Notes: generated by a model from the sequence alone, not told the origin. Shown: positions 23,854 to 32,799, numbered from the stretch's first letter. The stretch is 33,019 nt of DNA from Eubacteriales Family XIII. Incertae Sedis bacterium (GCA_031257175.1 JAIRPE010000101.1:1-33019), one strand, 5' to 3'. Numbers and translations are program-made.

Positions 23854-24614
23854 CTAAGACGGCAGGTTCCGCAGTTGATTTGACGAAGGTGAAGCCCTAT
23901 GGCGACACCATGAACGACGGCATGACGGAGCTGACGTTCACATTGCCCGTGCCTTACGGGCCTGAGGCCGACGAGGCGGCCAGGCAGCTGGCCAGGAAGA
24001 TGGGGCTGGACGAGCCGAACGCGGCTTTTTCCAAGGATTTGGGCCAAGGCTTCACCTTCTTCGTGGTATACGGCAAGTGCCAGCACTCCGTGGACTTCAC
24101 GACCATAAAGGTGGCCAAGGCGGACGTGGAGGTGATGAGCAGGGAAGAATGCCAGGACTACATCGCCAAGAACATCAAGAGGGACGTGGTCATAGTGGGC
24201 GCCACCACGGGCACGGACGCCCATACCGTGGGCATAGACGCCATCATGAACATGAAGGGCTTCCACGGGCATTACGGATTGGAGAGGTACAAGGGGATAG
24301 AAGCGGTGAACCTGGGCTCCCAGGTTCCCAACGAGACGCTGGTGGCCAAGGCCATAGAGCTTAACGCGGACGCCATCATCGTGTCCCAGATAGTGACCCA
24401 GAAGGACGTCCACGTGCTGAACCTGACGAACCTGGTGGAGCTGGTGGAGGCCGAGGGCATAAGGGACAAGGTGGTGCTGGCCTGCGGCGGCCCCAGGATT
24501 TCCTACGAGCTGGCGCAGGAACTGGGCTATGACGCGGGATTCGGGGCGCACACCTACGCCGAGGACGTGGCCTCCTTCATCCTGACGGAGGTAGTGAGGC
24601 GCGGGCTGGTATAG
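23850..24614 (+). CDS. kamE: Lysine 5,6-aminomutase, beta subunit
   Basis: Small, cobalamin-binding subunit of lysine 5,6-aminomutase, 254 residues. The B12 signature is DAHTVG, with His125 as the expected lower axial ligand. Lys136 in NMKGFHG is the expected PLP-binding lysine: it lies eleven residues after the histidine, the same spacing as His133 and Lys144 in the Clostridium sticklandii enzyme. The Rossmann-like domain extends to the end. The start overlaps the kamD stop (ATGA), so equal production of the subunits by coupled translation is likely. Confidence 0.95.
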   Translation: MTKTAGSAVDLTKVKPYGDTMNDGMTELTFTLPVPYGPEADEAARQLARKMGLDEPNAAFSKDLGQGFTFFVVYGKCQHSVDFTTIKVAKADVEVMSREECQDYIAKNIKRDVVIVGATTGTDAHTVGIDAIMNMKGFHGHYGLERYKGIEAVNLGSQVPNETLVAKAIELNADAIIVSQIVTQKDVHVLNLTNLVELVEAEGIRDKVVLACGGPRISYELAQELGYDAGFGAHTYAEDVASFILTEVVRRGLV

Positions 24615-24685
24615 CTAGCGGAGCGGAGCGGCGGCGCGGGGCCTTTTAGGGCCTCTCGCGGGCCGTGACGCGGGAGGGAGTTTTT

Positions 24686-25366
24686 ATGAAAGACAAGATA
24701 AAGACCGCTGACGAAGCCGTCTCCATGATTGGCGACGGGGCGGCCGTGATGGTGGGCGGCTTCATGGCCTGCGGCACGCCTGAAATTTTGATTGACGCGT
24801 TGGTCAGGAAGGGTTCCAAGAACCTCACCATCATCTGCAACGACGCGGGGGTGCCCGGTAGGGGCGTGGCCAAGCTTTTGACCAACGGGCAGATAAAGAC
24901 GCTCATAGCCTCCCACGTGGGGCTGAACCCCGAGGTGGCGCAGCGCATGAACACGGACGTGCCCGAGGACAAGCTGGAATGCCTGCTGATCCCCCAGGGC
25001 ACCCTGGCTGAGAGGATAAGGGCCGGCGGCTGCGGCCTGGGCGGCTTCCTGACGCCCACGGGCGTGGGCACCATCGTGGCCGAGGGCAAGCAGGTCATCA
25101 CCCTGGACGGGCGGGATTATTTGCTGGAGCTGCCCCTGCGGGCGGACTACGCCCTCATCAGAGGCAACGTGACCGACAAGTTCGGCAACACCACCTACCA
25201 CGGCACGACCCGCACCTTCAACCTCATGATGGCCACCGCGGCCGAGCATGTGATAGTGGGTACCTGCAAAATCGTGGAGGTGGGGGAGATAGACCCCAAC
25301 TCCGTGGTGACGTCGGGGATTTTCGTGGATTCCATCGTGGGAGGTGAGCAACCGTGGCAGATATAA
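24686..25366 (+). CDS. atoD: Acetoacetate-type CoA-transferase, alpha subunit
   Basis: A 226-residue family I CoA-transferase subunit, with the glycine-rich [19 protein letters not shown] near the N-terminus. In lysine fermentation the partner pair moves CoA between butyryl-CoA (or acetyl-CoA) and acetoacetate released by Kce. The start at 24686 follows GGAGGGAG; a GTG seven codons upstream has no comparable site. It lies 71 bases after kamE and overlaps atoA by 13 bases. Exact acyl specificity cannot be read from the sequence; acetate or butyrate CoA-transferase activity is possible. Confidence 0.88.
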   Translation: MKDKIKTADEAVSMIGDGAAVMVGGFMACGTPEILIDALVRKGSKNLTIICNDAGVPGRGVAKLLTNGQIKTLIASHVGLNPEVAQRMNTDVPEDKLECLLIPQGTLAERIRAGGCGLGGFLTPTGVGTIVAEGKQVITLDGRDYLLELPLRADYALIRGNVTDKFGNTTYHGTTRTFNLMMATAAEHVIVGTCKIVEVGEIDPNSVVTSGIFVDSIVGGEQPWQI

Positions 25367-26004
25367 AGGAGATTATCGCGGCAAGGGTGGCGAAGGAGCT
25401 GCATGACGGCGACGTGGTGAATCTGGGCATCGGCCTGCCCACCATGGTGGCCGACTTCCTGCCCGAGGGAGTCAGCATCATCCTCCAGTCCGAGAACGGC
25501 ATAATGGGCATGGGCCCGGCGCCCGAGCCGGGCAAGGAGGACGTGGACATAGTCAACGCCGGCGGCCAGTGCGTGACCATAGTCCCGGGCGCCATGTTCT
25601 TCGACAGCGCCACCTCCTTCGGAATCATACGGGGCGGGCACGTGGACGTGACGGTGCTGGGCGCCCTGGAGGTGGACGAGAAAGGCAATCTGGCCAACTG
25701 GATAGTGCCAGGCAAGATAGTGCCGGGCATGGGCGGCGCCATGGACCTGGTGGTGGGCGCGCGCAAGGTGGTCATAGCCATGACCCACACCCAAAAGGGC
25801 AAGCCAAAGATTCTGAAAAGCTGCACCCTGCCCTACACGGCGGTGGGCGTGGTGGATTTGATAATAACGGAGATGGGCGTGATGGAAGTGACCCCCGAGG
25901 GCATAGTCCTGAAGGAGCTGCACCCGGACTACACGGTGGAGCAGGTGAAAGAGGCCACGGAGGCCACGCTCCTGGTCAGCCCTGATCTGAAGGTCATGGC
26001 GTAG
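25354..26004 (+). CDS. atoA: Acetoacetate-type CoA-transferase, beta subunit
   Basis: A 216-residue catalytic subunit of the same family I enzyme. The expected CoA-thioester-forming glutamate is Glu47 in [11 protein letters not shown], and [14 protein letters not shown] is a typical later motif. The start is GTG at 25354 with GGGAGGTG seven bases upstream, inside the end of atoD. It is the last gene of the lysine locus; the genes kce and kal that accompany it in other lysine fermenters do not follow. Confidence 0.9.
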   Translation: MADIKEIIAARVAKELHDGDVVNLGIGLPTMVADFLPEGVSIILQSENGIMGMGPAPEPGKEDVDIVNAGGQCVTIVPGAMFFDSATSFGIIRGGHVDVTVLGALEVDEKGNLANWIVPGKIVPGMGGAMDLVVGARKVVIAMTHTQKGKPKILKSCTLPYTAVGVVDLIITEMGVMEVTPEGIVLKELHPDYTVEQVKEATEATLLVSPDLKVMA

Positions 26005-26016
26005 GCGTGAAGGAGG

Positions 26017-26033
26017 CCCGCCCCGACGGCGGG
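26017..26033 (+). terminator. Weak hairpin after atoA
   Basis: CCCGCC pairs with GGCGGG across a five-base loop, 12 bases after the atoA stop. Only TT follows, so the terminator is weak or relies on other factors. Confidence 0.4.
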
Positions 26034-26095
26034 TTGGGATAAGGTATAGGGCGGTATTCGTAAATTATACGCCGTCATTGACTGACGGGAGACTC

Positions 26096-26135
26096 AAAAA
26101 ACCGCGCCCGCCGGGCCCCCTGCCCCGGCGGGCGC
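26096..26135 (-). terminator. Strong terminator of the MFS-end operon
   Basis: A perfect 12-base GC stem (26104-26115 with 26124-26135) around an eight-base loop is followed on the minus strand by a run of six T, 15 bases past the MFS stop. This is a textbook intrinsic terminator for the minus strand. Confidence 0.9.
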
Positions 26136-26150
26136 TCCCGCCGCTACCGA

Positions 26151-27413
26151 CTAAACGGCGATTTTAGCGTGTACGGCGGGCTTGAGCTTATAGCAGACAT
26201 GCACGCCGACCCCCATCAGCGCCATGAGGGCTATGTCGCTGCCCCAGGCCCCCGCGTAAGAACCGGTGAAATCAAAAATCAACGAGCCGACGATAGGCCC
26301 CACGCCCGCGCCTAGGCTGCTGGCGACGCTGGCGTAGCCGAAAATGGCGCCAAAATCGCGGTTCCCCACCATGTCGCTGGTGATGAGAGGCATGTTCACC
26401 GTCGCGTTGGCGTTCCCCAGCCCGAAGAACAGAGTGGCGGCAGGGGCCAGGAACAGCATGTTGGGCAGGCACAAAAGCAGGACGAGCGCCAGAATCATGG
26501 AACACACTGCGGACGTGGCCCCCACCCGCGCGCTCCACTTGTCTCCTATGGCGCCCAGAGCCAGCTTGCCCACTATGACGCCCAGGGACGATATAGACAC
26601 GTAGGCGCCGATATTCATCGGGTTTATGCCTATGTCCGTCATGTAGGGCGCGACGTTGATATTGAACAGCGTCGTCGTCATGGCGAACAGGAAGAAAGTG
26701 AAGAACATAAGCCAGAAAAGATAAGATGAAAGCGCCTGCTTGGCGCTCAGGCCAAAGGCGGCGTCCTTGGACGCCTGAGCCGTGTTCGGGTCGTCGCCGA
26801 TGCGCGCGACCCCCTTATCCGCAGGGGACTTGACCACGGCGAACAAGATGAGCGGGATAATAATGACGAGAACCATCACGGCGTACATGCGGTAGGAAAC
26901 GCGCCAGCTGTAAGTGCTGTTGATGTGCATGACCACGGGGCTTAAAATCATGGCGCCCACGCCGCTCCCCGTCATGGCTATGCCCATGGCCTTCCCCTTC
27001 ATCTTGGGGCCGAACCAGTTAGTGATAAGAATAGAAATAGGCACGCTGGTCAAAAACATGAAGCAAAAGCCCACGACGACGGAAATAACGTAAAACTGCC
27101 ATATGCGGGTCGCGAAGGAATAACCCATAAAGCCCGCGAACGCCAATGCCGCGAAAATCAGCATCAAAACCTTCACGTTGTACTTCTGGAACAGCTTGCC
27201 GACGAAAAGGGCCGCGACCATGGAACTCAGCGTGGAAATGGTTATGTGCGCCGTGAAGGCGGAGCGCTGGATGCCAAAATCCTCAGCCACATAGGTGGCC
27301 CAGAGGCCGGGCAAGTTAATGGCCGCCGTGAAAATCACCGCCATCAGGAAGAAACTGGCGACGACGATCCACCAACCGGGATAAATCCCCTTTTGTGCCG
27401 AATTTTGAGTCAT
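26151..27413 (-). CDS. MFS transporter, oxalate/formate-antiporter-like
   Basis: A 420-residue integral membrane carrier with about twelve hydrophobic segments in two halves and a cytoplasmic loop in the middle. PGWWIVVASFF at the start and the overall pattern resemble the OFA group of organic-anion carriers; the substrate is unknown. The ATG at 27413 is used because GGAGGTG lies seven to eight bases upstream; an open frame nine codons longer includes that ribosome site. It is last in the minus-strand cassette, 206 bases after the ThDP-enzyme gene, and the gap holds the second copy of the element found before kamA. The neighbouring dehydrogenases suggest import of the compound they act on. 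Confidence 0.88.
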   Translation of the reverse strand: MTQNSAQKGIYPGWWIVVASFFLMAVIFTAAINLPGLWATYVAEDFGIQRSAFTAHITISTLSSMVAALFVGKLFQKYNVKVLMLIFAALAFAGFMGYSFATRIWQFYVISVVVGFCFMFLTSVPISILITNWFGPKMKGKAMGIAMTGSGVGAMILSPVVMHINSTYSWRVSYRMYAVMVLVIIIPLILFAVVKSPADKGVARIGDDPNTAQASKDAAFGLSAKQALSSYLFWLMFFTFFLFAMTTTLFNINVAPYMTDIGINPMNIGAYVSISSLGVIVGKLALGAIGDKWSARVGATSAVCSMILALVLLLCLPNMLFLAPAATLFFGLGNANATVNMPLITSDMVGNRDFGAIFGYASVASSLGAGVGPIVGSLIFDFTGSYAGAWGSDIALMALMGVGVHVCYKLKPAVHAKIAV

Positions 27414-27461
27414 GATAACACCTCCGTTCATCTTCTCCATAAAAAACCAAAACTTATTCCC

Positions 27462-27490
27462 TTTTTAAATTCCGCCCAAAATCATCGGGC
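27462..27490. repeat. Second copy of the 29-base element, upstream of the MFS gene
   Basis: This stretch is identical at 26 of 29 positions to 17961-17989. It lies 49-77 bases upstream of the MFS start codon and points the opposite way relative to its gene compared with the copy before kamA. The partial dyad GCCC/GGGC is kept. Confidence 0.6.
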
Positions 27491-27570
27491 GCCGCGCCGC
27501 CCGCCCCCGCGCCCTTAGGGCGCGAAACCCCAAAGGCGCGTCGGCACGGGAGCGGGACGGGGCGAGGCCC

Positions 27571-27604
27571 CCCGTGGGGGATGCCAAAGGGCCTTCCCCA
27601 CGGG
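27571..27604 (-). terminator. Hairpin after the ThDP-enzyme gene
   Basis: CCCGTGGGG (27571-27579) and CCCCACGGG (27596-27604) form a perfect nine-base stem 16 bases past the stop on the minus strand. No T-run follows, so it may be a partial terminator or an RNA-processing or stability element before the MFS gene. Confidence 0.35.
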
Positions 27605-27619
27605 ACTGCTCCCTAAAGC

Positions 27620-29314
27620 CTACATGACGCTGGCGAAGCCAAGGGTTCGGGGACTGTACGCTTCCTTGTCCACCTCGCAGTTGAGGATGCCGGGCTTGCC
27701 CGAATCCATGATTTTTTTCAGGGAAGGTATCACATCCTCGTACCTGTCGATTCGGATGCCGACCCCGCCCCACATCTCGGTCATTTTCTCGTAAGAGAAC
27801 ATATCCTGCAGCAGATTGACGCTGTGGTGGCCATGCTCCTTGATAAAGTCGGGCTTACTCAGCCCCTCGGCCAGCTTTATCATGCCCCAGGCAGAGTCGT
27901 TTGAGATAACGCACACGACAGGGACGCCGTTGCGGACGAAGGTCTCGAACTCCATGGCGTGGAACCCGAAACTGCCGTCGCCCACATAGTAGAGGACGGG
28001 CTTGCGGTCGGCCGCCCAGGCCCCCAGAGAAAACCCCGCGCCCGTGCCGATGGTGCCCAGGTTGCTGAACTTCACCACCTGGCCCGGATAGCGGGCCACG
28101 GAATTGTAGAGTATCCATTGGGCCGCGTCGCCGCCGTCGCAGATGACGTGCCAGTCAGGCGCGTTCTCGGCCAGGAACTTCACCGTCTCCGCCGCCAGCC
28201 TGCCCGGTACGGGCGGCTGGGCCTCGCTGGTCTTGGCGTCCGAGAAGAACTTGCGCGCCTTCGCGGTCAGTTGGCGGGCCTCTTCCACCCAGGCCCCCGC
28301 GGCCACCTGCGGGACAAGAGCGGACGCTTCCCGATAAAGCTGCATGGCGGCCGCGCCGGGGCTCGCCACTATGCCCACGTCCGCGTCGCGGTTGAAGCCT
28401 ATCTTGTTCTTGTCCTCATTGATTTGGATGACCTTCGCGGCCTTATTGAAGGCGGGAGGCTTGGCGCGGCCCAGGTTCTGGAGGTTGTTGACGTTCAGCT
28501 CCAAAATAAGGTCGGCGGCCGCGACGGCGGCTTCCCCCAGAGAGAACAGCTCGTTCTTCGTCTCGTCGGCGAACAGCCCCCGCACGGCGGGCAAAAACGT
28601 GCTGTGGACGGGGATTTGCAGATAATTGACCAACTTTTCCACATATTCGCCGTGGAGAGTGGAATAGCGGCACTGCTCGCCCAGAACCAGGACGGGCTTC
28701 TTGGCCTCCGCCAGCATCTGGGCCGCCGCGTTCATGCGGTCGGGGTCTCCGAACACGGCGGAAGCGACGGCGTCCGCCTCAGGGAACGCCACCTCGTCCT
28801 CGTCGGCCTTGCCCATCACCGTGGTGATAGGTATCTCCAGATAGACGGGGCCGGAATCGGCGCTGGTGGCCCGACGGAACGCGCCGCGCACGTACTCAGG
28901 CAGGCGCTCGGTCACCAGGCAGCGCTTCGCGTCCTTGCAGACGGTTTTCATAAGATCCAAGGTGGGGCTGTCCTGGGCCACGCCCGAGTCGTACATATTC
29001 TGGAACCCGCCCCCGCCGATGTGGATCAGGGGCGTACCGGCCTCAAAAGCCTCAACCATGGGGGTGACGCAATTGAGAACGCCGGGGCCTGCGGTGGTGA
29101 TGACCACGCCGGGCTTGCCGGACACGCGGGCGTAAGCGTCGGCCGCGTACCCGCCCGCGCTCTCGTGGCGGACGCTGATGACCTCAATGCCTTCCTCGCG
29201 CAGTCCGTACATGATAGGCATGATATGGCCGCCGGACAGGGCGAACACGGTCTTTACTCCCTCTTTCTTCAGCTGCCTCGCGACCAGTTGGCCGCCTGTC
29301 AGCATCTTGCTCAT
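27620..29314 (-). CDS. Thiamine-diphosphate-dependent enzyme, acetolactate-synthase-like
   Basis: A 564-residue enzyme with the three-domain layout of the ThDP lyase and decarboxylase family. The PYR domain has the cofactor-activating glutamate Glu51 in VRHESAGGYAADAYAR. The PP domain has the ThDP and magnesium motif beginning GDGS (445-448) and ending near SNDSAWG. Members include acetolactate synthases, 2-hydroxyacyl-CoA lyases and aldehyde lyases. No small regulatory subunit gene lies nearby, and the setting with dehydrogenases and a carrier favours a catabolic role over valine synthesis. The start at 29314 follows AAGGAG. The gap to the upstream alcohol dehydrogenase is 22 bases. The actual substrate is unknown. 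Confidence 0.85.
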   Translation of the reverse strand: MSKMLTGGQLVARQLKKEGVKTVFALSGGHIMPIMYGLREEGIEVISVRHESAGGYAADAYARVSGKPGVVITTAGPGVLNCVTPMVEAFEAGTPLIHIGGGGFQNMYDSGVAQDSPTLDLMKTVCKDAKRCLVTERLPEYVRGAFRRATSADSGPVYLEIPITTVMGKADEDEVAFPEADAVASAVFGDPDRMNAAAQMLAEAKKPVLVLGEQCRYSTLHGEYVEKLVNYLQIPVHSTFLPAVRGLFADETKNELFSLGEAAVAAADLILELNVNNLQNLGRAKPPAFNKAAKVIQINEDKNKIGFNRDADVGIVASPGAAAMQLYREASALVPQVAAGAWVEEARQLTAKARKFFSDAKTSEAQPPVPGRLAAETVKFLAENAPDWHVICDGGDAAQWILYNSVARYPGQVVKFSNLGTIGTGAGFSLGAWAADRKPVLYYVGDGSFGFHAMEFETFVRNGVPVVCVISNDSAWGMIKLAEGLSKPDFIKEHGHHSVNLLQDMFSYEKMTEMWGGVGIRIDRYEDVIPSLKKIMDSGKPGILNCEVDKEAYSPRTLGFASVM

Positions 29315-29336
29315 CGTCTTTTCTCCTTCCAAAAAC

Positions 29337-30389
29337 TTAATCAAATACGAAAACCTCTTTTATGCTCTCGTGGTCGGCGCTGCGCTTCAGGGCCGCCTCT
29401 ATATCCTCTATCCTGCTCTTGTGGGTAACGATTTTCTCCGCCTTGGCCAACAGCTCGGGATGCCCCTTGGCCCACTGGAAAGTGCGCGAGTAGGGCGTGG
29501 TCCCGCCGAAAGTGCCGATAAGCCCCTTCTGGGAGCGAACCATGGTGGAGAGGTCAAGCTCCAGATTCTTGGCGTAGATGCCCACCACGCCCACCTTGCC
29601 CGTCACCTTGACCAGCGACAGGGCGAGATTGACCATGGGCGCGGCGCCCGAACACTCAAACACCACGTCCATACCCAGGCCGCCCGTGAGCTTCTTGACC
29701 GTGTCCTCCGCGTTCTGCCCCTCGTTGATAATGTAATCGTCGCCGCCCAGCTCGGCGACAGCCAGCTTAAGCCGCTCGACGTCGCTGGGAAGCCCGATGG
29801 ACGTCACGTAGGCGGCCCCCGCGGCCTTGGCCATCAGCACGGTGAAAAGGCCGATAGTCCCCGCGCCGATGACGGCGACCCTGTCGCCCAGCCTCACGCC
29901 CAGCTTCTCCACGGCGTTCGCCGCCACGCCCAGCGGCTCTATGAGTGAGCCTTGGATGAAAGACATGTCGTCGGGCATATGCAGTATCTGGTCCTTCTTC
30001 ACGACGGTGAACTCGGCGAAAGCGCCGTCCTTAGTCCCGCCGTTCCAGTAAAACTCGGGGCACATGGTCATCATGCCCTTGCGGCAGGCCTCGCAGACGC
30101 CGCAGACATGGACATTGTTGATGGTCACGCGGTCGCCGGGCTTCGCCTCATCAGGCTTGATGTCAGCGCCCACTTTCTCCACGACCCCCGAAAACTCGTG
30201 GCCGAAAATCAAAGGAAGGTACTTCTCGTACATGTGCATGCTGGGGTCCCATATGAACTTGTGGATGTCCGAGCCGCAGATGGCGCACGCCTTAACGCGT
30301 ATGAGAATCTCATCGGCGCCTATCTCGGGGATTGGCACGTCCAAAATCGTGTTTTCCGTGCCCGGCTTTAACTTGACAAGAGCCCTCAT
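29337..30389 (-). CDS. Zinc-dependent alcohol dehydrogenase (medium-chain family)
   Basis: A 350-residue NAD(P)-dependent dehydrogenase. Catalytic zinc ligands are visible as Cys38 in CAICGSD and His64-Glu65 in GHE. The structural zinc is held by Cys96, Cys99, Cys102 and Cys110. The Rossmann motif is GAGTIG (175-180). The sequence resembles polyol, butanediol and threonine dehydrogenases; substrate is not resolved. The ATG at 30389 has GAGGTG six bases before it; a GTG at 30398 is possible. It lies 85 bases after the SDR gene and 22 bases before the ThDP-enzyme gene, clearly one operon. Confidence 0.9.
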   Translation of the reverse strand: MRALVKLKPGTENTILDVPIPEIGADEILIRVKACAICGSDIHKFIWDPSMHMYEKYLPLIFGHEFSGVVEKVGADIKPDEAKPGDRVTINNVHVCGVCEACRKGMMTMCPEFYWNGGTKDGAFAEFTVVKKDQILHMPDDMSFIQGSLIEPLGVAANAVEKLGVRLGDRVAVIGAGTIGLFTVLMAKAAGAAYVTSIGLPSDVERLKLAVAELGGDDYIINEGQNAEDTVKKLTGGLGMDVVFECSGAAPMVNLALSLVKVTGKVGVVGIYAKNLELDLSTMVRSQKGLIGTFGGTTPYSRTFQWAKGHPELLAKAEKIVTHKSRIEDIEAALKRSADHESIKEVFVFD

Positions 30390-30474
30390 TCCATTCACCT
30401 CTCTCCTATTCGCGGGACTGTCGCCCCTCGGGGGAACCGGCCTGATGGGCGGCCGGCCGTGCCGAAGCCGCGGC

Positions 30475-31302
30475 CTACACGTTCACCACGACGCCCGAAT
30501 CCACGTTGAATATCTGCCCCGTTATCTCCTTGGATTCCTCAGAGCAAAGGAATTGCACGGTGTAAGCGCAGTCCTCCACCTTCTGGGCGCGCTGCATGAC
30601 CGAATAACTGGCGCCCATCTTGTTGACCACGTCCTCCCCCGTCACGCAATCCCCGAACTGGTCGGGATACAAATCCTTCAGCGCCATGGCGGTCCCCTTG
30701 GAATATATGGCGGTATAGACCAATCCAGGGTTCAGCACGTTGACGTTGACGTTGTACGGGCCCATCTCCTTGGCGAGGCACAGCGCGTACTCGATGGTGG
30801 CCAGCTTCGTCACGCAGTAAACGGGCTTGATGGGGTCGGGCAGATAAGCCGCGATGCTGGCGGTGATCACGATTTTCCCGAACTTCCGCTCCTTCAGGAC
30901 GGGTATGAACGCCCTGGTCGTGCGGATGGCCCCCACCGTGTTGATGCTGTAGCCGCGCATCCACTCCTCGTCAGGCGCCTTCTCGCAACTGCCGCGGGTA
31001 TCGACCGCCTGGCCCACCCCCGCGTTGCAGAACAGGATGTCCGCCTTGTTGCCGAAGTCCTTCAAAATAGCCTGCGCGGCGGCGTTCACCTGCTCGCCGT
31101 CGCTTATGTCGGCCCGATAAGCCTTCACCTTGCCGCCGAAACTCTCGGCGGCCGCAAGAGTCTCGTCCGCGGGGTCTCTGTCAATGACCGCCACACTGGC
31201 CCCCGACTTGGCGAATTCCAGCGCGGTGGACTGCCCGATGCCCGACGCGCCGCCTGTGACGACGACATTGTAGCCTTGGAAATCAAACTTGATGTTTCGC
31301 AT
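30475..31302 (-). CDS. Short-chain dehydrogenase/reductase (SDR)
   Basis: A 275-residue classical SDR. It has the nucleotide motif TGGASGIG (16-23), an Asp at 41 after the second strand that favours NAD over NADP, CNAG at 92-95, Asn121, and the catalytic Ser149, Tyr162 and Lys166 (YCVTK). It probably oxidises or reduces a hydroxyl group on the compound handled by this cassette. AAGGAGGT precedes the ATG at 31302. It is the first catabolic gene after the LysR regulator, separated by a terminator and about 110 bases that should hold its promoter, though I cannot pick out a convincing one. Confidence 0.9.
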   Translation of the reverse strand: MRNIKFDFQGYNVVVTGGASGIGQSTALEFAKSGASVAVIDRDPADETLAAAESFGGKVKAYRADISDGEQVNAAAQAILKDFGNKADILFCNAGVGQAVDTRGSCEKAPDEEWMRGYSINTVGAIRTTRAFIPVLKERKFGKIVITASIAAYLPDPIKPVYCVTKLATIEYALCLAKEMGPYNVNVNVLNPGLVYTAIYSKGTAMALKDLYPDQFGDCVTGEDVVNKMGASYSVMQRAQKVEDCAYTVQFLCSEESKEITGQIFNVDSGVVVNV

Positions 31303-31414
31303 AATCCTACCTCCTTCAATGAAAATAAAGCCGACTTGGCGTGATGCGGAACATATCGCCCCGCCTACTAGACATTGCGTGTTCGCGGTCTTTTTTCCGT
31401 CGCCTTGCCCGACA

Positions 31415-31444
31415 GGAAAAACCCTCGCCGAAGCGGTTTCGGCG
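31415..31444 (-). terminator. Terminator of the LysR gene
   Basis: On the minus strand CGCCGAA and TTCGGCG form a perfect seven-base stem around a five-base loop, followed by AGGG and five T. It lies about 107 bases past the LysR stop and separates the regulator from the SDR operon. Confidence 0.7.
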
Positions 31445-31551
31445 CAACATTTAGTCGGTGGGGCAATACAGTTCTTTCATTAACTTAAGAATATCATGGA
31501 GGTAAGGAGGAAGTCCATTTCAGATAAGTGGACGTATCGTTCGCTTTTTCT

Positions 31552-32514
31552 CTACGAACTCGCGTTCATGAGCGGGAACCCTTCCTGCGAGGCGTCGAAG
31601 GGGCTTTGCTGCCGCCTTAAGAGGGGGATGTTCCCGGCCAGCTCCGCCTCCTTCAAAAAAGCCAGAAACGAGGCGGCGGCAGGGGACAGAGGTTTGCACT
31701 TTTTCCAGTATATTTTCTTTGCCTGGGGTATCCCCTCGAACTCCGCGACGCGCAAAACGGCGGAGTTATCGTAGGACTCCGTCATGGCCGCCCGCGCCGT
31801 CGTGATGACCACCCCGTGGACCCGCTCCAGCATAAGGGGGCGCAGAAAATACTCGAACTCCATTATCTTGTGGGGCTTGAACCCTATCCGGGCGAGCAGC
31901 CGATCCACGCACTGCTGAAAGTGGTCGCGCCTGGGCCTGTACAAAAACGTGTCCCTCTGAAATTCAAAAATGCTGCGCGGCGCGCCCCTGTCCTTCGCCA
32001 ACGGGTGGGATTTGGGGACGGCCAGAACGAAATAGTCCTCATAGAGGACGCAGGAACGCAGCGTGTCGTTGTCCAGGTCCTTGTCCGTCATGATAAAGTC
32101 CAGACTGGCCAAGTCCATGATTTTCCCGCGGTCGTCGGGGTCGCTGTCCATCTGCCGGATGAGGATTTCGGGATGCAGGCTGTGAAACTCCATGATCAAA
32201 TTATTCCAAAAGGCGGCGTCCCGCAATGAGAATGACATCCTGTTCTTCTGTTGCAGGCGCGCGGCGTCCAGCTCGTCCAGCCCGCGCGAGAGAGACGAAA
32301 AAACCTGCTCCACGTATGGGAGGAACTGTCGCCCGAAGTCGTTGAGCCGAATATTCCTGCCCACCCTGTCGAAAAGGCTGCAACCCAGTTCTTCCTCCAA
32401 ATGGCGAACCCCGGCGCTGACGCAGGAGGCGCTGACATGCAGCAGTCTCGCGGTCTCCTGAACGTTCTCATGGTAGGCCAGCTCTTTAAAGTACTCCAAA
32501 TGCAGCAGATACAT
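31552..32514 (-). CDS. LysR-family transcriptional regulator
   Basis: A 320-residue DNA-binding regulator. The N-terminal winged helix-turn-helix includes VQETARLLHVSASCVSAGV and the following LEEELGCSLFDR, typical of the family; the rest is the effector-binding domain, with AVPKSHPLA among the recognisable parts. LysR proteins usually sense a pathway compound and activate nearby genes. Here the gene is not divergent but runs in the same direction as the SDR-ADH-ThDP-MFS genes, with its own terminator, and is their most likely regulator. AAAGGAGG stands about seven bases before the ATG at 32514. The effector is unknown. Confidence 0.92.
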   Translation of the reverse strand: MYLLHLEYFKELAYHENVQETARLLHVSASCVSAGVRHLEEELGCSLFDRVGRNIRLNDFGRQFLPYVEQVFSSLSRGLDELDAARLQQKNRMSFSLRDAAFWNNLIMEFHSLHPEILIRQMDSDPDDRGKIMDLASLDFIMTDKDLDNDTLRSCVLYEDYFVLAVPKSHPLAKDRGAPRSIFEFQRDTFLYRPRRDHFQQCVDRLLARIGFKPHKIMEFEYFLRPLMLERVHGVVITTARAAMTESYDNSAVLRVAEFEGIPQAKKIYWKKCKPLSPAAASFLAFLKEAELAGNIPLLRRQQSPFDASQEGFPLMNASS

Positions 32515-32790
32515 CGCGCGCCTCCTTTCGTAAGAAAGCAGTGCCGCCTCTTCGCGGGCAGAGCGCCCGCCTCAAGGCTTGTCGGAATCGGATGTGAAGT
32601 GGCAACTCAACCAATGGGCCGGCGGGTTCGCGCCCCGTCGGGCCCGGCGCCCGCCGCTCGGCTTGGCCTGCGCACCAAGCCGCGTCTAATATATATCAAG
32701 AAAGGCTCGCCCCCGCGAAACCATGGCCCACGGGGCGAAGGCGCCGCTTCTGCCGCCCTCTTGCGGACGGCGGCGCGGCGAGATATACTT

Positions 32791-32799
32791 ATTATATCA
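32791..32799 (-). promoter_or_regulatory. Possible extended -10 promoter for the LysR gene
   Basis: On the minus strand TGA followed by a perfect TATAAT (32796-32791) forms an extended -10. No good -35 is present. It would leave a long leader of about 270 bases before the LysR start. The region 32515-32790 has no gene I can support; it holds a perfect eight-base hairpin (32659-32666 with 32675-32682). Confidence 0.35.

Noticed and set aside
27959-29428. Long open frame on the plus strand opposite the ThDP-enzyme gene (about 490 codons)
   Set aside because: Its product is rich in His, Arg and Gly with no recognisable motif, and the opposite strand encodes a protein with clear ThDP motifs. Such antisense frames are usual in GC-rich genes.
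31303-31414. LysR operator or promoter for the SDR operon
   Set aside because: ATG-CGGAA-CAT near 31344-31354 is a tiny dyad and no T-N11-A site or -35/-10 pair stood out clearly enough to call.
31496-31774. Possible small plus-strand gene with GGAGGTAAGGAGG near 31498-31510
   Set aside because: The ribosome-site-like sequence lies after the ATG, no other start codon follows at a useful distance, and the frame runs antisense into the LysR gene.
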